Shown here piece by piece: positions 13,201-24,731 of a stretch of DNA of 64,000 bases (positions are counted from its first letter, which is position 1; each line of letters begins with the position of its first letter). This DNA is from Angiostrongylus vasorum (lineage: Eukaryota; Nematoda; Chromadorea; Rhabditida; Metastrongylidae). The stretch is from the NCBI GenBank assembly GCA_018806985.1, contig JADANN010000314.1, positions 55,286 through 119,285 of the forward strand. Direction: 5' to 3'. The notes below the pieces were generated by a model, which did not search any database, was not told the DNA's origin, and saw only the letters and a list, made by a program, of their open reading frames with translations. Position numbers and translations under genes: made by a program.

Positions 13201-16200
13201 GTAGCAAAGAACATCTACTTCTTGAAATCTTTATTAATGTTGCCTAGAAATTCATCCTTTCGTTTTTTCTCAAGGTTTGTTGACGCTCGATCGTATATGG
13301 CTCACGCAGCTGATATGATGGAATTAGCCAGAGAAGAAATTTTTATTGCTGGTTGGTGGTTGAGTCCCTGAGGTACAGAGATTTGTTTAGTATTGCGTGA
13401 ATAGTTCAATACCGTTCTGGTCAGTGATGCTCTCTGACCATGTGTCGTTCCAAACCTCGATTAACTAAACGAAAATCCTGTTTTTTACTTTAACTGAAGC
13501 CATAAAAAAGAATCGTTTCTCTTTTTTTTCCTAGAGTCCTGTCTGGGGGATCCATTTATTCCTTAAGTGCATTCGTGTAGTAGCCACACGGTGTCTTAGT
13601 GTCTTAATGTTTTTCTTCTACGTTTAAAAAAAATGGAATCAATACAAAGTTGAACCTTTCAGATTTATATGAAGAGGCCAGCACTTGAAGGTAACTACTG
13701 GAGACTGGACGAAATTCTTAAGCGAAAGGCGAACCAAGGAGTTCGTATTTTCATCCTGATGTACAAAGAAATGGAAATGGCACTAGGTCTAAACAGCATA
13801 TACAGCAAACGCACATTACAGGCTCTTCATCCAAATATTAAGGCTAGTTGTCACACGGATTACGGTGATCTACATTTTTTGTAGATACGGGACATTTTTC
13901 GTTCCAGGTAATGCGTCACCCTGATCACTATCCGTCTACGGGAACGTTTTTCTGGGCACATCATGAGAAACTTGTCATTGTCGATCAGCTGATTGCGTTT
14001 GTCGGCGGTGTGGATCTGTGTTTTGGTCGTTGGGACGATCATTGCCATTTGTTAACAGATCTGGGATCGGTTAAATTTGGTCAGCAACATCTAATGACGA
14101 AAGATATTAGCATGGTAGGTCACTTTTTCTAAATGTCTTCATGCTATAACTAAATGGGTTAGGGATTTTGTTATCACATTATTTTTTTGTGCCTTCATTA
14201 TCTCCAATTTTATTGCGTTCAGACTTCGGCTCTAAGGTCATTAGTTAGTGCTCCACTTACGCTTTCACCACTTGGTTTGGAGGAAAGTGAAAATGTGGAT
14301 CCTGTAAAGGACAAAGAGGGAATAACGAATAGCGTAGAAGGTAAACACATCGTTCTTCTACACGCTATTCAGTTTCTTAAGATTTAGTCATATTTTCTGA
14401 TTGTTTGCTGACATTAAAAAATATTTGGAAACAGGAAAAAACAAGAAAACAGCATCAAGTGACAAGCATCACAATTGGAGGAGTTGACGAAGAAGGCTAC
14501 GCTAATTTCTTAGACGACTTTGTGGATGATGGAGAGGTATGTGAAATTCGAATCGTTCTCTTTCTGTTGAGACGCTATAGCTTTTTTGTTGTCGAAATAC
14601 AGAGGGGTAATATTTGATGTCGCATAGTGAGGTTTCAAAGAAGTGAATGAACTATCAACCTCTCTGTGTACTAAATAACTTTCAGGCAGTTTTTGCGGAT
14701 ACCTGCAAAGAAGGAGTGCTGTTAAAAGTCAGTACGAAAGGTATCGTCTTTGTTGTTTTTGTTTCGACTTGTTGTTAGATGTCAAATCTAATGCGTTCAA
14801 TGTTTCTTTCTGTCGTTGTTGTTTCCTTTTTTTCTCTTTTTTATTTGTAAAGTCCTGCAATGTTCAGAAGATTTAGCGGGAAGAATCATCGGCTTTCATA
14901 AAGTACTAGGCTCTAAGTAACATATTCGCGACAGTCCACATTGTTTTTAATGCATTCCTAAGCGATTTGTTTCTGCGCAAGCAGTTTTTTCCGGCACTTT
15001 TTTACTTAATCGGTACCTTTCCATAGATGTTATACCAAGGATGACTGAGAAAAGGTTCTTGTTTTTAAGCTTAACCCACTCAAAATTTTTTTGGACGAGT
15101 TTGTGCGTAATACTACTGAGGCTGTTGCTGCTTAGAAGATTAACCGCTGGCTGTTTTTTTCTTTGGGAAAATGGTACACAATGCGTATTGATTTCAATGC
15201 AGACCAAAATTGCCGAAATATGCGTCTCATATGGTGCGGTGGACTGAGATTAGGCGTTGCTTGAAATGGCTCGAACCAAAAAGTTGATTATAGAAGGAGT
15301 TCTAGTAAACAATGAACTATTCCCACGACCGACTTTTTGTTAACTTCGATATTGATCAAATAATTCTTTATATTCTTTTTGAGCGAACAGGAGATGTTAT
15401 TTTATTCCCTATTCACTAGCCAGCTGACGTTTCGGCTGATTTCGCCTTCCTCAGAGACAGGAAAGGTCAAGTTAACCGCATTCTTGATTTAGCGGTTTCT
15501 CTGTTTGGTTATGGAAGTGTTTGGCTTAGTAGATTGAGGTTAACTTACTTTTCAGGCTCTGAATAAGGCGATATCCGCTGAAACGTTAGCTTGTTACTGA
15601 ATAAAGAATAAAATAACACCTCGTTTTTGCTCAGCAAGAATATAAAGAACAATGAACTACGTTTAGTTTTTTAGGTACACGTTCGGTCTCTGCAGATTCT
15701 GCAAGGCGGCGCGCTAATACGGAGAACGCGGACACCTCTCAATGGCATCAGACAGCAAGCGTTGCTGCTGTTTCTGGAAAAAAGTCGACTTTTTTAAATG
15801 TAGTTCACGATGCAAAGGGTGGAAAAGTGGGGATTTCTTTCTGAGATCTTTTACAGATATTTTATATTCGTGTCTTAAATTCTAGATTTTAAGGCGGTTT
15901 AAGTTCAGCTGCTAGTTGATAAGATGTTCGTCATTCCTTGCTCGGCTAGTTTTTGAGTTTAAATTTGCGTGTTAAGATTTCTAATTCTTGTCTCCTGTCT
16001 TCAGTAAATAGGTCCCATGTTTTGTTGCTGAATATGTCATATATGGAAACCTTAACTACTGACTTTATGGAGGCATAGGTTTGGGTTTTGTGTTCTTCGT
16101 CTAGGCATGAGCTTTAGGAACTTTGCTAACAGCGCGTAGATTTTCGGAAACCATTCATTGATATCACAAAGGTCTTCACTTTTCTTTTACTGCCTATTCT

Positions 16201-19200
16201 TTTCTATGGTAGGTTACTGTGTGAGAGGTAGGTAGTCAAGAATGGGTAGTGAATAGAAGTTGAGACATTGTGATTTCAGCTGCAGCTTCAGCTTAACTGT
16301 GTTGAATGCTGATTTATGCTTCCTATATCATTCTCATTGATGGGTTATTGCTGATAGTATCGACAAAGTTAAAACATGACTGAGAGGAGAGCAAAGCAAG
16401 GATTTAAGCTGGTGTGATGGATAGGTTGTGAGCCACCCGAAAGGGTAATAATAACAGGAGGTCTGAAGTGCACCTGTAGTTCTTGGTTTCCCTAATATTT
16501 CAGCACCTTTGTGGTTGTATTCACTAATAAGTCAATTTTTGCAGTATATTCGTCGGGCAGCATCAGCTCTAACTCGACCTCGAGTTCCCATGGAAATGTT
16601 GGACAATGCTGGACCTCCTCCATCTGTATTTGAAAATGCAACGAGATTGGGGATGGACTTTTCCACAGCTGCAGAAAAATACAAAGAATACGTCGAAAGT
16701 GGAGCAGTACAAAAGGTAATGTATACAGTTGTCACTAGTTGCATTTATTGTTAATTACAAACCAACTGGAAGATGGAGTACTCTGACTTGCTTTTTTCAC
16801 TGACTTCGAGCAAAAAGTAAAGAGATGTCAAGCAAAACAAAAAACTATGTTTTGCACGTGTGTTAAAACGTGGCTGCTGCGAATTCATTGTGAAAGAAGA
16901 GTAGTGGAAGTAGGAAGAAATGGAAAAAATGGTTAGCTTCTCAGTGAATTTTGCGTCCTTCAAAGACTTCTACTTTTCAGTTAACTTTTTATTTACTGCC
17001 TACTTCATTTTTTTCACAGCAGGATACTATGTGAAATACAACCACAATGATGCTGAGATATTTGCAAAACTCCGAACCGCTGGTGTCTACGGTGGGAATC
17101 GAACACGCTATTACTCTTTCAGGGTGCTAATGCGTTCACCATTACGCTGTGCGGGTCCTTCGTTTTGCCTGTCTTTCGGCCAGTGTCATGTTTAGGATGA
17201 TGTAAAGACTAATAAAAATGCGGCATTTCGAGCTGAGAAAAAAAACGATAAAAATATGGTAGTACTGCCAAATATTTGGTGTGCAGGTAGAAAACGTAGT
17301 GAAATAAATCTCAAAAGTTTACCTGTTCATCATTGGTGGTGCATGAGTGCAAAACTATTCTCTGCAGCGCCTATTTAGCTCCTCAGCGAGCTTACAGTGC
17401 ACTAGACATTTACATCTAGACGCTGAATTTGAAACAAACGTTTCCTACGACAGCGCCAGACAAGTTGTTTTTGCTTCGCGGTCTAAAAACAGTAAAAGAG
17501 GAATCTCATACCAGAAACGTGAAGTTTTCCGTGTCTTTTCGCTGATCAGAGTCCACTGAGCACCTCCGGTGGGAAACAGTGAAAGGTGTTTTACCAATGT
17601 TTGCTCGAGTTTCGCAATGTACAACGCGATTACGGGCAAAATGGCTGATTTGTAAAAGTGAAAAAGAAGTATCAGTTGAGGAAGAAATTACGCAGAGAAA
17701 TTTGACTTTGTAAGCCAAAATATTTGAAAAAAGACAGCAGGTGTTTAAGATGAGAACTGTTCAGGAGAAGCATCGTTCGCAGACTCCTCCTGTGAAAAGA
17801 AAAGAAAGTCGTATTACGCGAGCCATGGGAAATTGGAGAAGCAACCGGGCGAAGAAAAAGTGGAAGCAGGTAGTGCCTACTTTATATTTCATATACTGAG
17901 GAAACTGCGTATAAAATGAATACATGAATATGAACAGGTACTCGATTCTGATGAACTCACAGCTGGCTATGAATTGGATTTCCTTCGTCTGAAGAAAATG
18001 GACAGTGAGGAAAAGGATTCGATTGATGGTGGTGTGAAACTTTGGGTTGGGAAAGATTACGTCAACTACATCCACAAAGATTTTATCGATGTCGATCTGC
18101 CTTTCCATGGTTTGCATTATATCTCTTCTGGTTCTTTGACCTATTTTCATATTGTATACCTTGTATAACTTTAAGATAATGTAGTGTTTTTTCCTACCAT
18201 CACCTGTTTAATAACTTTACCTAACTTTGCACGGGGATAGCAGCAACATTCTTTCATGAAGCGTTCGCATTAAGGTCATGACGTAAGAAGTTAAGGTATC
18301 ATTACATAACAGTATGATCCACATTATGAAATGCAATCCAACTTTTTCTGTTGAGGTTAACGGTGATGTTATCCCAAAGGTTTAAAACGCGATTTCAAGT
18401 TTACTTAGCTGTAACCTCTTGGGTTACTCGATAGTCTGAATCTTTCAAAGAACCAGTCTATAGGATGGCAAAAGGTTTCTGTATCTGACAGGTAGAATGC
18501 TGGGTTTAAATGTCCACTCTTTCCTTTTTTAAATTTTTAGATTTCATTGATCGTGGAGCAACACCACGTATGCCATGGCATGACATCCATTCCGTGACCT
18601 TCGGAGCTCCTGCCAGAGACGTTGCGCGACATTTCATTCAGCGTTGGAATGCCACGAAAACAGAGAAACTAAAGGTTGTTTGTTGTCACGATCTTAAGCT
18701 AGTTTTCCATTGTCATCTCCATGTATATAATTTCTTCTCTGGAGATTCGTTTTATTTTCCTTCTAGGATGATATCAACTATCCGTATCTTCTTCCGAAGA
18801 GTTACGAGAGCTTGAAAGTACCTCGTGTGTTCAAAAATCCCGCGTTTAGTTACAGTGTCAATGTACAGGTAAATTTTAACTTACCTTATGACTTCGGTTA
18901 TATCTGTGTTTAAGATGCAGGTGAAATTACGAAACACTTGTAATGTCTTTCACTAGACTTAGACTTTTTTCTATATGTTGATGTAGTCCACCTCTCGAAC
19001 TGTCGATCCTAAAAGGATCTTTGGAGCATTACTTTTTCACCCATACCTGCGCTGTATTCAACTGTATCACCTGTCGTCCTGCTGATCGTCGAGTGATTCG
19101 AAAGGGCACCAGTAAATCTTCTACTTTCCTATCGTGTGCAAGAGTAGCCCAGTGGGTTTTTTCTTGGTCTAGGGACTCGTTCAACATCATACCTTACTTC

Positions 19201-22200
19201 TAAGCACTGTATTATTATTACAAAACGCAACGGAATCATCCTCTTCATGGAGTAGTTTATGCTTTCTGTCCATTGTTTTTGAATGATCCTCACCGACTTC
19301 TTATTTGAACATATTTTAATGTCTTCTTTGGTAATTATTATTACAATTAATTAATTAATTAATTAATTAATTACAATTAATCACTACAATAGTTTGCTAT
19401 ATTGTATTCGGCTAACGTTTCGGTGTCTTCTTCTTTAGGCCACTGACGGTCCTAGTCGATGGCAAAGTTATATGATTGTGTAACTTTTCACTACCTCTCG
19501 CAGATGCGTTTCTTTCACTGTTTAGGTTCTTCGTTCTCTTTCGAACTGGTCCGGATTGACTAATCAAACTGAGGATTCAATACAGATGGCATATCTTTCA
19601 CTCATTGCGAATTCTAAACATTACATTTACATAGAAAACCAGTTCTTCGTTTCAATGGTAGATTCGAATGATGTATTGAATGAGATTTGTAAGGTTCTGT
19701 GCAATCGTGTGATTCGCGCTTACAAGTAGGTTTCTTCCTTGTATTTGTTTATGGTGAAGCAGCGAGTTTTCCTTATTCAAGGTTATTATAGTGTAAACTT
19801 CATTGGTGTTTAGAGAAAAGGAACCATTTCGGGTGTATATAATGGTTCCTCTTATGCCTGGATTTGAAGGAAATGTCGGTGCTCCTGGTGGGTCGTCATT
19901 GCAAGCTGTTTTGCACTGGACATATCAGTCTCTCAGTCGCGGTCCGAATTCGTTGTTCGAACGTGTAAAAGCGGTTTGTTTAGTGTTTATGTAAGCTATC
20001 GTTTGCTTCATAAAAACTTTCAGAAGAGTCGATTTTCTACCGATAGGTTATGCACCCTAAGAGGGGGTGGGCGTGTGGCGCAGTGGTCGAAGGCGCTCTG
20101 CAGTACAATGGGGATTGATCCCCGCACCCCAGGCCCACCAAGCCCTCCATCCCTTCGGGATCGGCAAATTGGTACCAGACTTGTTTGGGAGCATCGCATA
20201 TACATCGGTAGGCCACTATGAGTCATTGTGAAGGCAGATTTGCATTCATTCACTTCTAACGATGCTTAATGGAGCTAAATGCATAGCCATTTCTCAGGGA
20301 ATGGTCAATGCCAAGAGCATCATCCTTTATATTTTAGGTTGCCATAGGTAACGTATTTTACAATTAATATGCGGACTAATTCTCATTACATGGGGTGGAA
20401 CGCAAATAACGTTGCAATTTGAAAAGAATGCGAAAATGAAGCAACGATACAATGACATTTTATTCACATCTGATGCGATAACTTGTGAGTACTGAGTGCA
20501 AAACATTGACGGAAAGTAAACACATTGTTGTTTTGACTTACGTCGTATGTTTTCCATTTTGTTCTTTTATGAATATTAATAATACCTTAGGACAAACGGT
20601 ATTGTATATGTTTTTTCGTGTTTTAGGAGTGATGAGAAGTAAATTTTCTTTTCAGTTTTTTTTTCACCAGTGATGTGAGAAGTAAAACGACTAGTTGGAG
20701 TATTCTTTATTTTAGGTTGTACCCAATCCACACAACTACATATCGGTTGCCTCCTTGCGAACAAACGACATACTTTGTGGAAAACTGGTAAGCGTTGTAT
20801 TTTTTACTGAATCACTTTTTACGATTTAATCATAAGCAGTTTTCAAATCGACCGTCATTTAATCTCGATAGTAAAGTAACCAACATATTTTTTAATCTTC
20901 GTCGTTATCAGAGCTGATTATCACAGTTGATGGTCCACAGTTCGTGTTCTCGATGTGGCGTCTTCGTAGTCGTCAGAACACGAGCAACTGCGGACCATCG
21001 ACTCGGATCATCGGCTCTGATGAAGACGAAGACGTCGAAACATTAGCCGAACACAGACCATTTATTAACCCCGTATAAGCTCAACGGTTTAAAAATATGT
21101 TAGTCATAAGCAGTTTTTTTAGGTGACTGAGTTGATATACATTCATAGCAAGCTACTTATTGTTGATGACGATCATGTTATAATCGGGTCGGCTAATATC
21201 AACGACAGATCACAGGTCGGAAATCGTGATTCGGAAGTTTGCTTGTTATATTCGGACATAGATAAAGAACCATCACTTATGAATGGGCGCCCATATGCTG
21301 CGGGAAAGTTTGCCAAATCTCTCCGATTGCAGTGCATGAAAGTAAGTAGTCCTTATTACATTTGTTTATGCTTGAATGCTTCTCCTGTTTCCGCGATTTA
21401 CAGAGGTTCATTCAGACTCTAGCAAATTTCCTTTTGACTGGTAATTTGACAGTCTCACAAGAGCTTCTTTCTTTGTAGCTTCGCCGTTCTAGGGCTTCTT
21501 CAATTCGTTACCCCCTGTCCTGCTAGGGTGTATGTTGCTGCAGGGTAGCAGTGTTTCCTTGCATTCGTTGTTTAGTTTTAGCTGAGTTGGGTGGAAGTAT
21601 CGAATTGCCTATCAACTCGACAGGTCATGCTTTTTTGAATGAACAATTGCTGTACATAACAGTTGGACCTTCAGAAACATCCTCCAGCCACGATAACGAG
21701 TTATACCATTGTGAACAACACAACCACTTAATTCTTCGACGTTGTTTTTTACTCATTTTTTTCATGACCACTATTGACTGTTGCAATTCTGAAGACGCCT
21801 TAATAGACTCGGAATTCTACAAAAATAGTTGTTTGGTAGTTTGGATACGTAGAAGACTACTTTATAGTCTATTCATTCTTGCCCATTAATTGGTTACGAT
21901 TTTGCAGCGGGTTTTCGCGTCTCCATGGAGAATCCTGACAGTTCTCAGGATCGACTTTCTATTAACTTCGGCATTGGATTATAAATGTGTCGTTTTCTTT
22001 CTCGGCAATCGCGAGGTTTTTATACAGCTCACGTTTCCTACCCTAGAAAAACACTCAGTGGAATACAACAGTAGCTGTCGTTTCGGCAGTGTAGCTTTGT
22101 TCAGAGCCTGGAAGGGTATACTGATAGGCAGCTTACTGGCTCAAAGCTTCAACAGCACAAACAGAAAAGTGAAAATCAATATGGCCATCATATGACAACA

Positions 22201-24256
22201 GCTTCTCGAAAAACCCATCGTTTTTTACGTGTCTTCCACTGAGGAAGAAGAGCTGATCAGAGTCGCATATGGTTGACGACTGTACCACCTCACATCAACA
22301 ATCGATGCGAAGGTACGGGGCGAGATCATTGTAGTATGATTAGTATGATCTCTGGGCATTCCTGCCTGCTATTCGTTGTAGGGTTCTTGGCATTTATCCA
22401 AAAAGCCTCATGAAGATTGCACGCTGGTGTTTTGGCATCCTTTACGAGGATGGTGGCTTTTATATCAAAATCGTCTCCTCTACGTTTTTGTATCCTATGC
22501 GTCCCTAGTAGGGTACTTTACCTTGCTTTTCGTTTGCCATTTACGTCTAACTTTATCTGGATATGTAATGGTCTCTCCGTTTCGCCAATATATTGATCTC
22601 CGCAAGTATTACAAGAAATCAGATATATCGTACCTGAACTCATGCACTCACCATCCCTCCCAAACGGGCAAATTACACAGTTCTATGTCTCACATAGATG
22701 ATCGGTTACAAACTAACTGACGACGGAAGGTATAGGGTGGTATTTCAACTAACTCTGCCGATTCATCTGGATCTGCCCTTCTTAAGCATCGTTTTATAGC
22801 TACACTTACTTCATCATTAATAAAGGGCAGCATAAACGAGATTTTCTTTTGGCCAAGTATTTCGTTTTGAGGGTACGCTGTTTTTACAATTTTGTAAAGT
22901 CCTGACAATTTATAATCCTGACAATCAAACCATTGGACGTAGTTTTTTAAGTTTCACATAGGGCAAAATACAACCGAACTGTTGTTTAGCGATTCTTCGT
23001 GAATTAAAGGATAAAGGATAAAGCTCTCGGCGTTGATCAATCCCTGAGGGATGCGCCATGCATTCGATTTCATTATGTATCGTTGGAGGTGACTGAATGC
23101 ATATCTGGCTTTTACGATGGCTCGCGGTAGCCTACCGATGTATCGAGCCAGTGCTGCTATCTTCCCAGACAAGTCTGGTACGAATTCGTCGACGCCGAAG
23201 GGATGGAAGGCTTGGTGAGCTTTGGGCGTGGGAATAGATTCCGTGTGTATCGCATGGCCCTTCCCACCATTGCGCAACACGCGCCTCTTGCTGAATTATA
23301 GAATATATTTTGCCTACTTGATCCATGATATTTTGGGCTCTTAATAAATCATGTAGGTCGGGACCTCGGAAATTTCTTCTTCTTGATTATTTATGTCTAC
23401 ATCATCTACATCTACATTCATGGTTTGCAAGTTGAAGGCACTATCTGTGCCTTTATCCTGCTGATTTTCTAAGTGTGTATCGAGGCAGAGTGCAGTTCCA
23501 TTATGTCGCTAGTTGCCTGACGGTTTCGTAACCACCGTATACTTCCCTTTCTCTTTGAGTTGAGTTATACAATGCAGTTGTTCTCCATTTTAAAGCATTC
23601 CAAAAATCCACGCAGTTTCTATGGATGAGAACCCCGAATCGAAAAACGGGTAGTTTATACGAGTGCTAACGCTTTCCACAATCGCAGACAAACTTGTCGC
23701 CATTCTTCCGAATACTAGTTTTTTGTTTAGGAACATTTGGGTCTTCTTCCTGATTCCCGACGTCCGTCAAATTTCAAGTACGATGTTTCTTGCGACGATC
23801 CTGTGGCCGAATCATTTTTCGTGGACATTTGGCAGAACACGGCACGGTCAAACATGCTCATTTATGAAGAAGTACATTCGTTTGGTTTCCTGTTCAGATG
23901 TCGCTACTCGTTCTGATGTATTCATTATATGCGAATTCGAAACTCATTTTGCTGTTTAAGGTATTCCGCGCGTATCCGACGGATAATGTGGAAACATTCG
24001 AGGAATTCGAGAAGTGGACTGGACAAATGCCACTTGCTGAATATTCCCCTCAGCAGGCTCAAGAGAAACTTAGGGATTTGAATGGTAGGCGACGAAAACG
24101 CGATTTTTAATTTTTTGTGAAGATCTTTAGCGCCCATATTCACTTTTTTTTTCAGGTACCTTGGTGGAGTTTCCACTCAATTTCTTGTGCAAGGCAAATC
24201 TTACGCCAGGAATCACTTCGAAGGAGGGTCTCGTTCCAAACGCAGTTTTTACATGA
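7205..24256 (+). CDS. pld-1: Phospholipase D (PX-PH-HKD type), about 32 exons, one apparent frameshift
   Basis: Predicted to hydrolyse phosphatidylcholine to phosphatidic acid and choline at membranes. Exons read from splice sites and reading phase: 7205-7276, 7822-7918, 8601-8745, 9091-9219, 9701-9724, 9964-10111, 10838-10955, 11026-11162, 11310-11375, 11455-11606, 11785-11875, 12100-12139, 12322-12490, 13275-13372, 13663-13842, 13908-14114, 14223-14333, 14435-14536, 14686-14740, 15675-15826 (or 15799), 16545-16715, 17765-17869, 17938-18109, 18541-18674, 18767-18868, 19526-19725, 19814-19973, 20716-20787, 21123-21341, 23731-23871, 23961-24084, 24156-24256. Product about 1330 residues: acidic N terminus, PX from about residue 105 to 312, PH to about 463, HKD1 (HHEKLVIVD) near 575, HKD2 ([10 protein letters not shown]) near 1145, C terminus VFT then stop. 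Family and domain order match animal PLD1/2. The start MKGENVS is the first plausible one; upstream exons are possible. Exon ends 12139 and 14333 are least certain. The symbol follows the C. elegans orthologue. Confidence 0.93.
7312..7692 (+). repeat. Interspersed repeat family A
   Basis: Plus-strand copy, ATTTACTTAAGTGCTTGAAT to CATAGTGAGGGATAAA-type end, in the phospholipase D first visible intron. Confidence 0.75.
8035..8408 (+). repeat. Interspersed repeat family A
   Basis: Plus-strand copy, 340 bp after the one at 7312 with exon 7822-7918 between them, in the next phospholipase D intron. Confidence 0.75.
9358..9634 (-). repeat. tRNA-derived SINE, family B
   Basis: Full-length copy, minus strand, with the AAGGATAAAGCT tail at its left end. 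It lies in the phospholipase D intron between exons 9219 and 9701. Confidence 0.8.
12515..12797 (-). repeat. tRNA-derived SINE, family B
   Basis: Full-length minus-strand copy in the phospholipase D intron after exon 12490, with the GGCGCGTGTAGCGCAATGG head at its right end. Confidence 0.8.
12903..13126 (+). repeat. Recent 111-bp tandem duplication in an intron
   Basis: The segment starting TTCTTAGGCATAAAACAAG at 12903 is repeated at 13014. The copies differ only in homopolymer lengths and one substitution (CGTAAACGA versus CATAAACGA). It lies between phospholipase D exons 12490 and 13275. Confidence 0.9.
13843..13907 (+). other. Short GC-AG intron inside the HKD1 region
   Basis: Exon 13663-13842 ends in LHPNIK in phase 0 and exon 13908 resumes with VMRHPDH, an uninterrupted match to the phospholipase D family. 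The base after AAG is GC (GCTAGT), not GT, and the 65-nt intron ends in TTCCAG. No GT donor fits the phase. GC-AG introns are a known minor class in nematodes. Confidence 0.8.
13957..13986 (+). other. HKD catalytic motif 1 of phospholipase D
   Basis: The exon 13908-14114 encodes HHEKLVIVD followed by [13 protein letters not shown], the first HxKxxxxD half-site of the phospholipase D active site. His, Lys and Asp are all present. In the family the two half-sites combine into one active centre, so this half appears competent. Confidence 0.95.
15423..15457 (-). ncRNA. Minimal hammerhead-like motif, left half of inverted pair
   Basis: The minus strand reads CTGAGGA, a GGCG-AAATC-stem II, GAAA, CGTC, AGC. 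The 5' stem I is imperfect (GTCTCTGAGG). A plus-strand partner follows at 15555-15590 within a short foldback element (15395-15660) in a phospholipase D intron. Confidence 0.55.
15555..15590 (+). ncRNA. Minimal hammerhead-like motif, right half of inverted pair
   Basis: GGCT CTGAATA AGGCGATATCCGCT GAAA CGTT AGC. The G8 position is T (CTGAATA instead of CTGANGA), which in hammerheads usually abolishes cleavage. It lies downstream of the same UTR sequence as in the arm at 31160-31245. Confidence 0.5.
16240..16480 (+). repeat. SINE family D, diverged
   Basis: TGATGGGTTATTGCTGATAG, GACTGAGAGGAGAGCAAAGC, then a decayed tRNA-like part. Matches the order of the clearer copy at 39955-40165. Phospholipase D intron. 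Confidence 0.45.
16970..17200 (-). repeat. tRNA-derived SINE, family D
   Basis: Read on the minus strand: the tRNA-like segment (GCGTAATGGTGAACGCATTA, GTTCGATTCCC), then the conserved tail GCAAATATCTCAGCATCATTG, ending at TACTGCCTACTTC. In a phospholipase D intron. Confidence 0.7.
19345..19372. repeat. (AATT)n microsatellite
   Basis: About seven TTAA/AATT units in a phospholipase D intron, 40 bp before a hammerhead-like relic. Confidence 0.9.
19410..19441 (-). ncRNA. Degenerate hammerhead-like motif
   Basis: The minus strand reads GGCC TAAAGAAGAAGACACC GAAA CGTT AGCC. The GAAA box and stem I are kept; the CTGANGA box is shortened. It lies just after an (AATT)n run in a phospholipase D intron. 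Confidence 0.4.
20062..20338 (+). repeat. tRNA-derived SINE, family B
   Basis: Plus-strand copy with the head GTGTGGCGCAGTGGTCGAAG (good A box) and GGGATTGATCC (B-box position), in the intron between exons 19973 and 20716. Confidence 0.8.
20930..20997. repeat. Imperfect hairpin, arms about 25 bp
   Basis: GATGGTCCACAGTT ... TTCT is mirrored by AGAACACGAGCAACTGCGGACCATC, with a loop near GATGTGGCGTCTTCG. Directly upstream of the hammerhead-like motif at 21013. Confidence 0.65.
21013..21048 (+). ncRNA. Hammerhead-like motif with perfect CTGATGA box
   Basis: GGCT CTGATGA, stem II GACG/CGTC with loop AAGA, GAAA, C, ATT, AGCC. This copy has the canonical CUGAUGA box and full stem I. It is preceded by a roughly 25-bp imperfect hairpin (20930-20997). 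Confidence 0.6.
21141..21200 (+). other. HKD catalytic motif 2 of phospholipase D
   Basis: The exon 21123-21341 encodes [20 protein letters not shown], the second HxKxxxxD half-site with the usual GSANIND continuation. Both catalytic half-sites are therefore intact at the residue level. Any loss of function would come from the frameshift near 13366, not from the active site. Confidence 0.95.
22000..22915 (-). mobile_element. Penelope-like element fragment, 3' end with GIY-YIG relic
   Basis: Aligns by eye along its length with 61455-62330. The linker reads [20 protein letters not shown] near 22850-22780, the endonuclease part is decayed, and the UTR ends in a degenerate hammerhead motif (22074-22107). 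It sits in the phospholipase D intron 21342-23730, antisense to the gene, and probably explains that intron's size. Confidence 0.8.
22074..22107 (-). ncRNA. Degenerate hammerhead-like motif at PLE fragment end
   Basis: The minus strand reads GCTCTGAACAAAGCTACACTGCC GAAA CGACAGC. The G8 of CTGANGA is C and the cleavage triplet is changed. Its position matches the motif at 61541-61575 in the homologous element. Confidence 0.45.
23008..23286 (-). repeat. tRNA-derived SINE, family B
   Basis: Minus-strand full copy, 3' of the PLE fragment in the phospholipase D intron 21342-23730. Confidence 0.8.
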
Positions 24257-24667
24257 ATTGTCTCCTTGTTTTTCTACCTCGTTGTGCATAATGTATCTTT
24301 CTGTTCCATCTCATTCGACACTCTTTATCTAAAAGTCTCTTCTCGTATGTTTACACCTCACAGCTAGTCAAAATTAAATGTTGTGTTCATGCATGGCTGC
24401 ACTTACATAGGCCACAGAATTCTTTCCCATCTATCAGTATTTGTGTCAACAGTATTTTTAATAAGTGATTCCATATAGATTTCTACAATCAATAGGCAAT
24501 TTGTGACGATAGTATGTGATAGTTCTGGCTTCATGTTTTATTATAGAGAGCTATGTGGAATTGAACCGTTTTGAATAATGTGATAGTATTTGTTAGTATT
24601 TAGTATTAGACCAGTGTTGTTCGTAAAGCCTTGACATCTCTCTCTCTCTATCTGTCTCCCTCCCTCC

Positions 24668-24731
<64 letters not shown>

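Larger units (their letters stand above)
15395..15660. repeat. Short PLE-derived foldback element
   Basis: The outer segments (GATGTTATTTTATTC... and ...GAATAAAATAACACC) are inverted copies of each other, each followed inward by a hammerhead-like motif. The interior matches the PLE UTR at 31160-31245. No coding part remains. It looks like two PLE ends joined head to head. Confidence 0.6.

Noticed and set aside
20062..20260. Recurring short frames such as VAQWSEAPCNTRVE and [16 protein letters not shown] on both strands at many places
   Set aside because: All fall in family B SINE copies; they are translations of the repeat, not genes.
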